DNA of 64,000 nucleotides, taken from Marispirochaeta sp. GTDB lineage: Bacteria; Spirochaetota; Spirochaetia; JC444; Marispirochaetaceae. Position 1 is the first letter of the stretch, and each line of letters begins with the position of its first letter. Shown here piece by piece: positions 9,298 through 16,428 of the stretch. The stretch spans positions 1,178,001-1,242,000 of the forward strand of contig NZ_OY764209.1 in assembly GCF_963668165.1 (NCBI RefSeq), written 5' to 3'. Under the pieces are notes generated by a model that was not told where the DNA came from, made no database searches, and worked only from the letters and a program-made list of their open reading frames with translations. The translations under genes were made by a program, and so were the position numbers.

Positions 9298-10101
9298 ATG
9301 AATATAATTGACAGAATCGGACTAAGGCTTCTTCTTGGCATCCTTATTGTCGGCGTAGTCGGCGCTCCACAGGTTTTTGGAAACTCCTTCAGTCTGGAAG
9401 AGAGCCGGCGGATTCTCGGCATGGTGGACGCCCTTGTAAGCTATGAGGAGTACGATTTTTCCGGAGAATACACGATTATCGACGACAAGCCCGGGCAGGG
9501 GACCAGCCGTACCAGGACAACGATCTTTCGACGGGACCGTCTGAATACCTACACCATAATTGTTATGGAACCGGAAAGCGACAAGGGTAAAGGTTACTTA
9601 AGGCAGGGAGACATGCTCTGGCTCTACGACCCGGTTCCCCGCAGATTTACCGTAACAAGCGCCAGAGACCGCTTCCAGAACAGCAATGCCCGCAATTCGG
9701 ACTTTACCAAATCCACCCTGGCTGAGGATTACCGCATTGTGGGGCACAGCACCCAGAAACTCGGGACTTACAATACCGATGTGTATGAACTTGAAGCCCT
9801 GACCGACGAAGTAAGTTATCCGAAAATGAAGATCTGGATTGATCAGGACAACCTTGTCCGCAAGTCAGAGGATTACAGCCTCTCCGGGCGGCACATGCGG
9901 ACCACCGCGGTGCTGGATTACACCCGCATTAAGGACCGCTATGTTCCGGTACGCATCGTTATTCAGGACGAACTGCGGGGGCGGGAAGTAAACGGTCAGT
10001 TCAAGAATTACCGGACCCTTATCTCTGTCGCGAAACCTTCCTTCCAGGAGCTCCCGGATATGGTCTTTACCAGGGCGTATATCGAACGGGTCAGTAACTG
10101 A
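9298..10101 (+). CDS. Outer membrane lipoprotein-sorting (LolA-like) protein
   Basis: A 267-residue exported protein: a hydrophobic N-terminus (LRLLLGILIVGVVGAPQVFG) serves as signal peptide. The mature part looks like the LolA/LolB-like fold annotated as outer membrane lipoprotein-sorting protein (COG2834 type): DFSGEYTI, TTIFRRDRLNTYTIIVMEPE, KGYLRQGDMLWLYDP and DVYELEAL strands. Such proteins occur next to FtsX permeases and carry lipid-like cargo across the periplasm. Here it follows the two permeases by 23 bp and precedes a beta-barrel gene by 3 bp, so the cassette spans inner membrane, periplasm and outer membrane. It is not the housekeeping lolA by sequence style. Confidence 0.78.
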   Translation: MNIIDRIGLRLLLGILIVGVVGAPQVFGNSFSLEESRRILGMVDALVSYEEYDFSGEYTIIDDKPGQGTSRTRTTIFRRDRLNTYTIIVMEPESDKGKGYLRQGDMLWLYDPVPRRFTVTSARDRFQNSNARNSDFTKSTLAEDYRIVGHSTQKLGTYNTDVYELEALTDEVSYPKMKIWIDQDNLVRKSEDYSLSGRHMRTTAVLDYTRIKDRYVPVRIVIQDELRGREVNGQFKNYRTLISVAKPSFQELPDMVFTRAYIERVSN

Positions 10102-10104
10102 TCC

Positions 10105-11421
10105 GTGAGACAGCGCATACATAACCCGGCCCTGATAGCTGTCGCTGTATGTTTTTTTTTCGCTCCCCTGCTCTATTCCCAGCAGGAGGAAACCGGGGCA
10201 CAGAAACAGGAAACAGAAAGCGAAAGCATCGATGACCTTTTTGATATGGACCCGGAAGAGGTGTGGGACCCCGAGGACACTGCAGCGGATGAGGTCCCCC
10301 CGGAAGGTATAAATCTTGATGAATTGACCACCGCACCGCCGAAAATTAAGGGAGTGGTTAATGCCGGCATCGGCCTGGGTATCGGTTTTATAGAATGGCC
10401 CGGAAGCAGTGCCGCCGACGGCAGCAGCGCTTCGGAACTTACACGCTTTTCCGGTTTTTACTCCACAACTTCCGCTATAACCATAGATGCCCGGCCGGAA
10501 CCACACCTTCGTTTTCACGGCAGTGTGGAGACATCGCTGGATGACGAAACCCTGCAGTTCAAGAATCCCTATATAACCGAGCTTTTTATTGACTATACCC
10601 TGATGGATACCTTCTTTTTCCGGGTCGGCAAGCAGGAGCTTACCTGGGGGCAGGCCCTGCTGCTGGAGAATCCCGGGAACCTGGTATACCGCTTATCCGA
10701 CGGTGTCGGGGTACGGGGATCAGTCCCCTTCGGACCTGGCTCCCTTGAAGGCATTGTTTACAGCAAGGCAAAATGGATAAACGATGATTTCAGCAATACC
10801 GATCCCCGGGCCTTTGCCTATGCCGGACAATGGGCCGTCAGCAGGGGGTCCTTGTTTATGGCTGTTTCCGGGCATTACAAGGTTGAAGACGACGAAGAGA
10901 GCGACTTCGCAAGTGCCGCCTCCCTCTCTTTTGGGCTTGGCCCCTTTGCCCTGGCTGGCGATCTGGTGTATCACTGGGAGACCATGGAAACCCCGGAACC
11001 CGCGGACTGCTGGGATGCTCTGGGACAGATTGTCTGGCAGAGCAGTGACCGCAGATGGACAGTACTGGGTGAGTACTGGTTCGACTCCGAGGTAATCGAT
11101 AAGCGCGGGCATTATGCGGGAATCGGGATAAAGACGCCTAAAGTTTTCCGCAATACATGGCAGCCGGGTTTGACCTGGAAGCATGCCTTTCAGGACGATT
11201 CCGGAGAGGTTGTGCTTGCAATGAGCGGAAAAGTCGCGCCGAATTTACGGCTTACCATGGGGATTCCGGTAATTTACGGTGAACCGGGATCATACTATCG
11301 GGAAGAGCTTATAGAACAGGTGGAAGACGATGATGTTCCCCTGGAATCGGACGACGCACGCATCCCGGTAGATAACGTGGCAAGCTTTCTGCTCTCTTTG
11401 AGTTTCAGCTATTCCTTCTAA
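10105..11421 (+). CDS. Predicted outer-membrane beta-barrel protein
   Basis: A 438-residue exported protein. The N-terminus (IHNPALIAVAVCFFFAPLLYSQ) is a signal peptide; residues ~25-75 are very acidic and probably disordered. The rest consists of alternating strands with aromatic girdles (FFFRVGKQELTWGQALLLEN, YHWETMETP, WQPGLTWKHAF) and the last residues LSFSYSF end in Phe, as expected for BamA-inserted barrels. The family is not recognised with certainty; the pattern resembles alginate-export or DUF1302-like porins. The start codon is GTG. Position between a LolA-like protein and an ABC ATPase suggests that it is the outer-membrane partner or client of the transporter. Confidence 0.68.
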   Translation: MRQRIHNPALIAVAVCFFFAPLLYSQQEETGAQKQETESESIDDLFDMDPEEVWDPEDTAADEVPPEGINLDELTTAPPKIKGVVNAGIGLGIGFIEWPGSSAADGSSASELTRFSGFYSTTSAITIDARPEPHLRFHGSVETSLDDETLQFKNPYITELFIDYTLMDTFFFRVGKQELTWGQALLLENPGNLVYRLSDGVGVRGSVPFGPGSLEGIVYSKAKWINDDFSNTDPRAFAYAGQWAVSRGSLFMAVSGHYKVEDDEESDFASAASLSFGLGPFALAGDLVYHWETMETPEPADCWDALGQIVWQSSDRRWTVLGEYWFDSEVIDKRGHYAGIGIKTPKVFRNTWQPGLTWKHAFQDDSGEVVLAMSGKVAPNLRLTMGIPVIYGEPGSYYREELIEQVEDDDVPLESDDARIPVDNVASFLLSLSFSYSF

Positions 11422-11435
11422 AAGAGTGTGAATCC

Positions 11436-12155
11436 ATGAAAGAACATACAGAACAAGGCGCAACCTCCGCCGCTACTGAGTTAAACGAGGTCTGGAAGAT
11501 CTACCATCTTGGAAAAACCGAGGTGCCAGCCATTAAAGGGGTGGACATCAGTATAAAAGAAGGGGATTTTGCCACCATTGCCGGACCCAGCGGCAGCGGC
11601 AAATCAACCCTGCTGAACCTAATCGGCTGTATAGATGTTCCCAGCCGCGGCGAGGTAAAGGTTGTTGGCCACGATACCTCCTCCCTGAATGACCGGGAGA
11701 TAACCAGGCTGCGCCACAAAGCAATCGGCTTTATTTTCCAGTCCTTTAATCTTATGCCGGTACTTAATATCTTTGAGAACGTGGAGTTCCCCCTGCTTTT
11801 AGGTCCGAAGGCACCCCCCAAGGCGGAACGCCGGGAGTATACCGAATACCTGATAGAGCAGGTTGGTCTTGCGGAGTGGCGCAGGCACCGGCCCAATGAG
11901 CTCTCCGGCGGTCAGCGGCAGCGCGTCGCCATAGCCAGGGCCCTGGTAACCAAGCCGTCCATAGTTCTTGCGGATGAGCCCACAGCCAATCTGGATTCAA
12001 AGACCGGCACCGCGATTATTGAGCTGATGAAGAGTATTAACGCCGAGCTTTCCACGACCTTTATATTCTCTACCCACGATCCTACCATTGTGAATATCGC
12101 AGACCATGTTATCCGCCTGCATGACGGCGAAGTTACCGAAGAGCTGCGGAAGTAA
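11436..12155 (+). CDS. ABC transporter ATP-binding protein, LolD/MacB type
   Basis: The 239-residue ATPase has Walker A IAGPSGSGKSTLLNLIG, the Q-loop region FIFQSFNLMPVLNIFENVE characteristic of the LolD/MacB/FtsE subgroup, signature NELSGGQRQRVAIARAL, Walker B VLADEPTANLDSKTG and an H-loop in FSTHDP. It energises the two FtsX-type permeases encoded at 6489-9274. The cassette order is permease, permease, LolA-like, barrel, ATPase. It is the last gene before the repeat-rich toxin-antitoxin island; the first repeat copy starts 8 bp after its stop. Confidence 0.93.
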   Translation: MKEHTEQGATSAATELNEVWKIYHLGKTEVPAIKGVDISIKEGDFATIAGPSGSGKSTLLNLIGCIDVPSRGEVKVVGHDTSSLNDREITRLRHKAIGFIFQSFNLMPVLNIFENVEFPLLLGPKAPPKAERREYTEYLIEQVGLAEWRRHRPNELSGGQRQRVAIARALVTKPSIVLADEPTANLDSKTGTAIIELMKSINAELSTTFIFSTHDPTIVNIADHVIRLHDGEVTEELRK

Positions 12156-12162
12156 AGAGGCA

Positions 12163-12215
12163 GGAACAAAGATGGGGATGGATTTTTACCATGGAGAGGA
12201 ATACCGCGCAGATTA
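12163..12215 (+). repeat. Interspersed repeat, copy 1 (truncated)
   Basis: The copy shows the modules GGAACAAAGATGGGGATGGA, TTTTTACCATGGAGAGGAA and TACCGCGCAGATTA of the repeat family seen throughout 12-20 kb, with the central CACAGAGGCACAG module missing. It runs without a break into a protein-coding remnant (12172-12294). Confidence 0.75.
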
Positions 12216-12294
12216 TGTCGAGATTTCTGAGCATGGTTACGATGAATTGAGGAAGATGCTTAACCCCTGGTTTATTGTACGGCGTAAAAGGTAG
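12172..12294 (+). pseudogene. DUF4258-like remnant fused to repeat sequence
   Basis: A 40-codon frame. Its first ~15 codons are translated repeat sequence; codons 16-26 read YVEISEHGYDEL, matching the KISEHGYD segment of small DUF4258-like toxin proteins (also at 17866-17985); the tail is unrelated. I read this as a broken gene whose N-terminus was replaced by repeat sequence, not as a functional protein. The stop is 5 bp before the MntA-like gene. Confidence 0.45.
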
Positions 12295-12299
12295 ACACA

Positions 12300-12707
12300 A
12301 TGACACAAGAGTATGCTCAGGAAGTAAAAGTGCGGAAAGCCTGCGAACGCATTCTTATGTCCGATGATAGAATTCTGGCCGTATTCCTTTTAGGAAGTGC
12401 CGCCCGGGGGCGTCTTCGGCCGGAAAGCGACATCGATATCGGTATAATGTGCGAGTACGGAGCGGCTATCGGTCAGCTTGAACTGGCGGAGTACGCGGCA
12501 GAGCTTTCATACGAGCTTCATCGTAGTGTTGATTTGGGGCTTGTCTCCAGTTCCAATCTTGTTTATGCCTGCGAAACACTGCTTACTGGTAGAATTCTTG
12601 CAGACAAGGACTCCGACAGGACTGCCCTCAAGCGAGCGGCGCTTTTGGGAATGTACCTGCAGTTCAATCGCGACAGACAGGAAGTGATCGATGCGTATCG
12701 TGCCTGA
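12300..12707 (+). CDS. MntA-like nucleotidyltransferase (antitoxin of MNT/HEPN pair 1)
   Basis: A 135-residue minimal nucleotidyltransferase. The catalytic motif GSX10DXD is exact: G32-S33, ten residues, then D44-I-D46. In studied MntA/HepT pairs this enzyme adds AMP to the Tyr of the HEPN toxin motif and so neutralises it. The next gene, a HEPN protein with the target motif, overlaps by 17 bp. The C-terminal part (ALKRAALLGMYLQFNRDRQE) is helical as in the DUF86-linked subfamily. This is the first of four MNT/HEPN pairs in 7.5 kb. Confidence 0.9.
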   Translation: MTQEYAQEVKVRKACERILMSDDRILAVFLLGSAARGRLRPESDIDIGIMCEYGAAIGQLELAEYAAELSYELHRSVDLGLVSSSNLVYACETLLTGRILADKDSDRTALKRAALLGMYLQFNRDRQEVIDAYRA

Positions 12708-13113
12708 CAATGTTATCCTTAATAAAAGTGCGATCATTGAACGTGCTTTGAAGCGAATGCGTGAAGAGTATGCGGCGAATCCGGCCCTGAATGATCTTAC
12801 GCATATCGACGCGATGATTCTGAACATTGAACGGGCTTGTCAGGCGGCGATTGATATGGCACAGCACATTGTTGCTGTTCAACATTTAGGAATGCCCCAG
12901 ACGAGCGCTGATGCATTTATATTGCTGGAGCGTAACAAGATAATCTCTTTGCAATGCGCCAGGAACATGGTCAGCATGACAGGGTTTCGCAATATTGCAA
13001 TTCACGAGTATCAGGAACTCGATATGGCTGTGGTACGTGCCCTGGCCGAAACCCGCTACACATCACTTATTGACTATTGCCGGGAAATCGGAACCCGGAT
13101 TGTGGTTGAGTAA
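12691..13113 (+). CDS. HepT-like HEPN-domain protein (DUF86 type; toxin of pair 1)
   Basis: A 140-residue all-helical protein with the HEPN RNase/AMPylation motif RX4HXY seen exactly as R100-NIAI-H105-E-Y107 in TGFRNIAIHEYQ. The preceding GMPQTSADAFILLE segment is typical of DUF86 (HepT). Arg and His form the RNase site; Tyr is the AMPylation target of the partner MNT. ATG lies inside the MNT gene (17-bp overlap), so expression is coupled with the antitoxin first. Toxicity is inferred from family knowledge. Confidence 0.88.
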   Translation: MRIVPDNVILNKSAIIERALKRMREEYAANPALNDLTHIDAMILNIERACQAAIDMAQHIVAVQHLGMPQTSADAFILLERNKIISLQCARNMVSMTGFRNIAIHEYQELDMAVVRALAETRYTSLIDYCREIGTRIVVE

Positions 13114-13438
13114 TGATATACTAAGGTATACAGATATGAAAAGAAGCGATATCAGTGTGTCTTGGAGAGAATAAACAGTCCGCAGTGCTCAGTTTCTAGT
13201 AAATAGATATATGAAAAAAGTGATTGTGAAATATCTTTGTCACAGAGGCTCTGAGGGCACGAAGAGGAACACCGCGCAGATTACGCAGCGTTAGATACGG
13301 AAAGATTCTCACCACAGAGACACAGCGGACACAGAGAGGAAACTACTGAGGCTATTATTTGTTTCCTCGGAATTTAGGTATATTTGAAAGCAGGAAACGG
13401 TTCTTCCGGTTGTAAAAAGAAGGAACGACTGGAGGAGC
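13114..13438 (+). other. Intergenic stretch of 325 bp
   Basis: No ORF is supported here. The first ~125 bp are AT-rich and unrecognised. Repeat copy 2 occupies 13239-13341. From 13302 onward the sequence is the start of a 182-bp near-perfect direct repeat that recurs at 14500 and forms the leader of the coiled-coil gene. No convincing terminator or promoter was seen. Confidence 0.6.
13239..13341 (+). repeat. Interspersed repeat, copy 2
   Basis: Contains CACAGAGGCTCTGAGGGCAC, GAAGAGGAACACCGCGCAGA, TTACGCAGCG and a second ACCACAGAGACACAGCGGAC module followed by ACAGAGAGGA. It is composed of the same modules as the other copies but with the ACAGAG module twice. Confidence 0.8.
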
Positions 13439-13483
13439 ATGGATATGGGAGATCCGGCTATGACCATTGGTCCTGAGGAACTT
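13302..13483 (+). repeat. Direct repeat unit A: leader and first codons of coiled-coil gene 1
   Basis: These 182 bp recur at 14500-14681 (offset 1198) with only two substitutions that I can find, one in the untranslated leader (near 13415) and one in codon ~14 of the gene. The coding sequence beyond the repeat differs far more. The unit includes part of an interspersed repeat, a 90-bp leader, GGAGGAG and the first codons. Confidence 0.85.
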
Positions 13484-13831
13484 CAGAAAATCGGCGATTA
13501 TGTGCGGCTGCATCTGGCTGAATGGATGGGCAATGTCCACAATGAACGCGAGATGGGCCTTATGGAACGATCGATCAGGATAGAAGAGGAACTGAAAGCT
13601 CAGCGGCAGGTAATGGAAACCCGCTTTGAAGCTATGGATAAACGTTTCGAAGCCCTTCAGGAATTAATGGAAACCCGTTTTGAGGCAGTGGATAAACGTT
13701 TTGAGGCCATACAGAAGCAGATGGACGTACGCTTTGAGGCCGTGGACAAACGTTTTACCAGCATGCAGTGGATGATGGGTCTGGGTTTTACCCTGATGGC
13801 TGCCCTTATGGGGGTGTTAAACTTTTTCTGA
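13445..13831 (+). CDS. Coiled-coil protein with C-terminal membrane helix, copy 1 (Bdr-like architecture)
   Basis: I prefer ATG 13445 because GGAGGAG ends ~8 bp before it; ATG 13439 is only ~2 bp from the same site. The ~128-residue protein has a soluble N-terminus (MTIGPEELQKIGDYVRLHL), then a long coiled coil in which units resembling METRFEAVDKRFEA(I/L)Q are repeated about three times, then a single hydrophobic tail (MMGLGFTLMAALMGVLNFF). The repeats plus C-terminal anchor recall Bdr proteins of Borrelia, but I cannot show homology. A shorter paralogue with fewer repeat units is at 14643. Function unknown; a membrane-tethered oligomer is the structural expectation. Confidence 0.7.
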   Translation: MGDPAMTIGPEELQKIGDYVRLHLAEWMGNVHNEREMGLMERSIRIEEELKAQRQVMETRFEAMDKRFEALQELMETRFEAVDKRFEAIQKQMDVRFEAVDKRFTSMQWMMGLGFTLMAALMGVLNFF

Positions 13832-13840
13832 CTTGGTGTC

Positions 13841-13968
13841 GGAACAAAGATGGTCAGGATGGGGAAGGATTTTTGCTACGGAGGCTTTGCGGTCACGGAG
13901 AGAGGAATACCGCGCAGATTTCGCAGAGATAGTGTAATTTCCAGGGGTTGGAACACAGATGTGGATGA
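13841..13968 (+). repeat. Interspersed repeat, copy 3
   Basis: Modules in order: GGAACAAAGATGGTCAGGAT, GGGGAAGGATTTTTGC, TACGGAGGCTTTGCGGTCAC, GGAGAGAGGAATACCGCGCA, GATTTCGCAGAGA, TTTCCAGGGGTTGGAACACAG. It ends ~15 bp before the start of the HicB-like gene. Confidence 0.8.
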
Positions 13969-13982
13969 AGAGGAGGAATGAT

Positions 13983-14204
13983 ATGGTTCATACTTTTACA
14001 GCAATAATTCAACGGGAAGATGATTTATATGTGGCGCTTTGTCCAGAGCTTGATATTGCGAGCCAGGGAGAGTCAGTACAGACAGCGAAGGAAAATCTTC
14101 GTGAAGCAATAGAACTCTTTCTTGAAGAAGCTGATCCCGAAGAGGTAAAGTCCAGATTCCATTCGGAAAATTACATTTCAACTGTAGAGGTTGCAGTTGG
14201 GTAA
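13983..14204 (+). CDS. HicB-like antitoxin (pair 1)
   Basis: ATG 13983 follows GAGGAGGAATGAT, a strong ribosome site; the upstream in-frame start at 13959 would precede it. The 73-residue protein has the compact HicB partial RNase H-like fold: VHTFTAIIQREDDLYVALCP, PELDIASQGESVQTAKENLR, then AIELFLEEA. There is no obvious C-terminal DNA-binding domain, as in the short UPF0150 group. It overlaps the HicA-like gene by ~14 bp, antitoxin first. HicB proteins bind and block HicA. Confidence 0.85.
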   Translation: MVHTFTAIIQREDDLYVALCPELDIASQGESVQTAKENLREAIELFLEEADPEEVKSRFHSENYISTVEVAVG

Positions 14205-14421
14205 ACTGAAGAAGTTCTCAGGAAAGGAAGCGTGTAAACTGCTGATAAAATTTGGCTTTATGGAAAAACGACGGAAAGGGAGTCACATTGTGATGCAGCT
14301 AAAGACAGAAAAAGGCACGATAACAGTTCCTGTACCGGACCATTCGGAGCTGAAATCAGGTACTCTTGCGTCCATTATACGGCAGTCGGGTCTTGCTCGG
14401 AGTATTTTTGAAGTAGAATAA
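14191..14421 (+). CDS. HicA-like mRNA interferase toxin (pair 1)
   Basis: A 76-residue YcfA/HicA-type double-stranded-RNA-binding-like protein. It shows KEACKLLIKFGFMEKRRKGS followed by the conserved catalytic His in GSHIVMQ, then ITVPVPDHSELKSGTLASII, the typical late P-H-x-E(L)-x-x-G-T-L-x-x-I signature. The start is TTG, at 14191 or 14197, within the HicB gene. HicA toxins cut mRNA independently of ribosomes. Confidence 0.86.
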   Translation: MQLGKLKKFSGKEACKLLIKFGFMEKRRKGSHIVMQLKTEKGTITVPVPDHSELKSGTLASIIRQSGLARSIFEVE

Positions 14422-14444
14422 TACAAGAAGATTTTCGGTACTGA

Positions 14445-14541
14445 ACCTCAGAGGGCATGGAGAGGAATACCGCGCAGATTTCGCAGAGACAGATAGGAAA
14501 AGATTCTCACCACAGAGACACAGCGGACACAGAGAGGAAAC
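14445..14541 (+). repeat. Interspersed repeat, copy 4
   Basis: Begins CTCAGAGGGCATGGAGAGGA, then ATACCGCGCAGATTTCGCAG, AGACAGATAGG and the ACCACAGAGACACAGCGGAC module. It continues into direct repeat unit B. Confidence 0.78.
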
Positions 14542-14681
14542 TACTGAGGCTATTATTTGTTTCCTCGGAATTTAGGTATATTTGAAAGCAGGAAACGGTT
14601 CTTCCGGTTGTAGAAAGAAGGAACGACTGGAGGAGCATGGATATGGGAGATCCGGCTATGACCATTGGTCCTGAAGAACTG
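14500..14681 (+). repeat. Direct repeat unit B: leader and first codons of coiled-coil gene 2
   Basis: Second copy of the 182-bp unit at 13302-13483, with two substitutions and no indel. Near-identity covers the untranslated leader better than the genes themselves. Confidence 0.85.
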
Positions 14682-14954
14682 CAAAAGATAGGCGATTATG
14701 TGCGGCTGCACCTGGCTGAGTGGATGGGCAGCATCAACAGAGAAAGGGAACTGAATCTCATTGAGCGGTTGATCAGAATAGAAGAAGAAATAAAGGCCCA
14801 GCGGGAAACAATGGACACACGCTTTGAAGCATTGCAGAAGCAAATGGATGTTCGTTTCGAGGCTGTGGATAAACGCTTTACCAGTATGCAGTGGATGATG
14901 GGGCTGGGATTTACCCTGATGGCTGCCCTTATGGGAGTGTTCAATTTTTTCTGA
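14643..14954 (+). CDS. Coiled-coil protein with C-terminal membrane helix, copy 2
   Basis: Paralogue of 13445-13831, with the same GGAGGAG spacing favouring ATG 14643 over 14637. The ~103-residue product has the same N-terminus (MTIGPEELQKIGDYVRLHLA), a shorter coiled coil with about two repeat units (one ~25-residue block fewer), and the same C-terminal helix ending LMGVFNFF. Central residues differ (SINRERELNLIERLIRIEEE versus NVHNEREMGLMERSIRIEEE), while both ends are conserved. It arose by tandem duplication of a ~1.2-kb unit that brackets a HicBA pair. Function unknown. Confidence 0.7.
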   Translation: MGDPAMTIGPEELQKIGDYVRLHLAEWMGSINRERELNLIERLIRIEEEIKAQRETMDTRFEALQKQMDVRFEAVDKRFTSMQWMMGLGFTLMAALMGVFNFF

Positions 14955-14964
14955 TCCGGTTTAT

Positions 14965-15100
14965 AACAAAGATAGACAGGATGGGGAAGATTCTTGCCAC
15001 GGAGGCTCTGAGGACACGAAGAGGAACACCGCGCAGATTACGCAGAGACAGAGTAGTTTCCAGGGTTTTGGAACAAAGATGGGGATGATGGGGAAGGATT
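14965..15100 (+). repeat. Interspersed repeat, copy 5
   Basis: A nearly complete copy: AACAAAGATAGACAGGATGG, GGAAGATTCTTGCCACGGAG, GCTCTGAGGACACGAAGAGG, AACACCGCGCAGATTACGCA, GAGACAGAGTAGTTTCCAGG, and a second start module GGAACAAAGATGGGGATGAT that leads into the HEPN gene. Confidence 0.82.
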
Positions 15101-15112
15101 TGTGGTTCAGGT

Positions 15113-15532
15113 ATGAGTAAAGACGTTCGCTGGAAACAGCGCTTTGAAAACTTCAAACGGGCATCGGCACAGCTCAAGCAGGCGGTGGGGCTTTTCCGGG
15201 AACGCCCATTGAGTCTCATCGAACAGCAGGGGCTCATCCAGGCTTTCGAATATACCCACGAACTTGCCTGGAAAACCCTTCAGGATTACTTTATATATCA
15301 AGGTAATACCGATATAAAGGGTTCGCGGGATGCCTTTCGCGAAGGTGTTCGCTATAGTCTGCTTAATGATGGACAGATATGGATGGAGATGATTCAAGCC
15401 CGTAATCTCACATCCCATGCGTATGATCTGAAAATGGCCGAAGAGGTGATCAAGGAGATAGTAGAAAAATATTTTCACCAGTTTCTCCTGTTTGAAACTA
15501 CGATGAGTGATATCGAAACCGGGGAAGAGTGA
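15113..15532 (+). CDS. HI0074-type HEPN protein (nucleotidyltransferase substrate-binding; pair 2)
   Basis: A 139-residue four-helix protein of the family called nucleotidyltransferase substrate-binding protein (HI0074). Typical segments are LIQAFEYTHELAWKTLQDYF and the late motif ARNLTSHAYD, which gives RX4HXY as R-NLTS-H-A-Y. It precedes and slightly overlaps its MNT partner, the reverse of pair 1. Recent work treats such pairs as toxin-antitoxin systems; the toxin role here is inferred. Confidence 0.87.
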   Translation: MSKDVRWKQRFENFKRASAQLKQAVGLFRERPLSLIEQQGLIQAFEYTHELAWKTLQDYFIYQGNTDIKGSRDAFREGVRYSLLNDGQIWMEMIQARNLTSHAYDLKMAEEVIKEIVEKYFHQFLLFETTMSDIETGEE

Positions 15533-15534
15533 CC

Positions 15535-15849
15535 ATGCCGAAGGTCGATACCGGTTTGCAGGATGCGGAGGTCAAGCGTATACTCGCTGTTTTTCGCCGC
15601 AACCCCAAAATACGCGAGATACTGCTGTTCGGCTCCAGAGCAAAAGGGAACTATCAAAAAGGCTCGGATATTGATATTGCATTGTCCGCAGATGGATTAG
15701 GTATCGGAGAGCTGCTGCAGATCAAATCACAACTTGACGATCTTATGCTGCCCTATAAAATCGACGTAGTGGTATATGAAGATATCCAGAACCGAAACCT
15801 GCGAGAACATATAGATCGAGTGGGTTTTTCCATGGAGCAGATAGGATAG
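15535..15849 (+). CDS. HI0073-type nucleotidyltransferase (pair 2)
   Basis: ATG 15535 lies ~6 bp after GGGGAAGAG; a GTG at 15529 overlapping the previous stop is the alternative. The ~104-residue protein has the exact GSX10DXD motif in LFGSRAKGNYQKGSDIDIAL, then LDDLMLPYKIDVVVYEDI with the third acidic residue. It is the partner of the HI0074-type HEPN gene just upstream. Confidence 0.88.
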   Translation: MPKVDTGLQDAEVKRILAVFRRNPKIREILLFGSRAKGNYQKGSDIDIALSADGLGIGELLQIKSQLDDLMLPYKIDVVVYEDIQNRNLREHIDRVGFSMEQIG

Positions 15850-15970
15850 GAAAGATTTTTACCACAGAGGCACAGCGGTCACGGGGAGAAGAATACCGCG
15901 CAGATTACGCAGAGACAGAGTAGTTTCCAGGGTTTTGGAACATATAGATGGGGATGATAGGGGAAGATAG
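15848..15970 (+). repeat. Interspersed repeat, copy 6
   Basis: Reads GGAAAGATTTTTACCACAGA, GGCACAGCGGTCACGGGGAG, AAGAATACCGCGCAGATTAC, GCAGAGACAGAGTAGTTTCC, AGGGTTTTGGAACATATAGA, TGGGGATGATAGGGGAAGAT. It overlaps the last bases of the preceding gene. Confidence 0.82.
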
Positions 15971-15993
15971 CTTTCAAGAAAGCCAGAGGAGAT

Positions 15994-16060
15994 AAAGGCG
16001 AAACTCTGCGCATTCTGTGTCTCCGTGGCTAAGCTCCTATATCATTTCTATCCTGTTCAT
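15994..16060 (-). repeat. Interspersed repeat, reversed partial copy
   Basis: On the plus strand AACTCTGCGCATTCTGTGTC, TCCGTGGCTAAGCTCC and TTTCTATCCTGTTCATC are the complements of the repeat modules. With copy 6 it forms an imperfect inverted arrangement of ~200 bp between two MNT/HEPN pairs. No gene in 15850-16125. Confidence 0.65.
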
Positions 16061-16125
16061 CAATGCTACATAGCAATTGATAAACAGATCCGAGAATCCA
16101 AACAACAGAGGGATAGGAAAAAAAT

Positions 16126-16428
16126 ATGAGGATTACCGTACGGGAGCAGGAAGCAATTCGGGAGACTGCTTTTGAAATATTTGGTGATACTAGTAAAGTA
16201 ATACTCTTTGGATCTAGAGCAGATGATGCAAAAAAGGGCGGCGATATTGATCTGATGATAGAAACTGAAGAAACATCTTCAAACGCGTTATCAAAAAAGA
16301 TACCATTCCTGGTTAAGTTGAAACAGAAAATTGGTGACAGGAAGATCGATGTGGTTATAAGAGCTGCTGACAGTGGCGCGCAGCCGATTTATAAGATTGC
16401 CCGGAGCGAAGGGGTTGAAGTAACGTGA
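16126..16428 (+). CDS. Minimal nucleotidyltransferase (MNT; pair 3)
   Basis: A 100-residue MNT. The active site reads ILFGSRADDAKKGGDIDLMI: G29-S30, nine residues rather than ten, then D40-I-D42. The third acidic position is in KIDVVIRAA. The protein overlaps the next gene by 4 bp. Antitoxin role by analogy with MntA; the shorter motif spacing marks a different subfamily from pairs 1, 2 and 4. Confidence 0.86.
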   Translation: MRITVREQEAIRETAFEIFGDTSKVILFGSRADDAKKGGDIDLMIETEETSSNALSKKIPFLVKLKQKIGDRKIDVVIRAADSGAQPIYKIARSEGVEVT

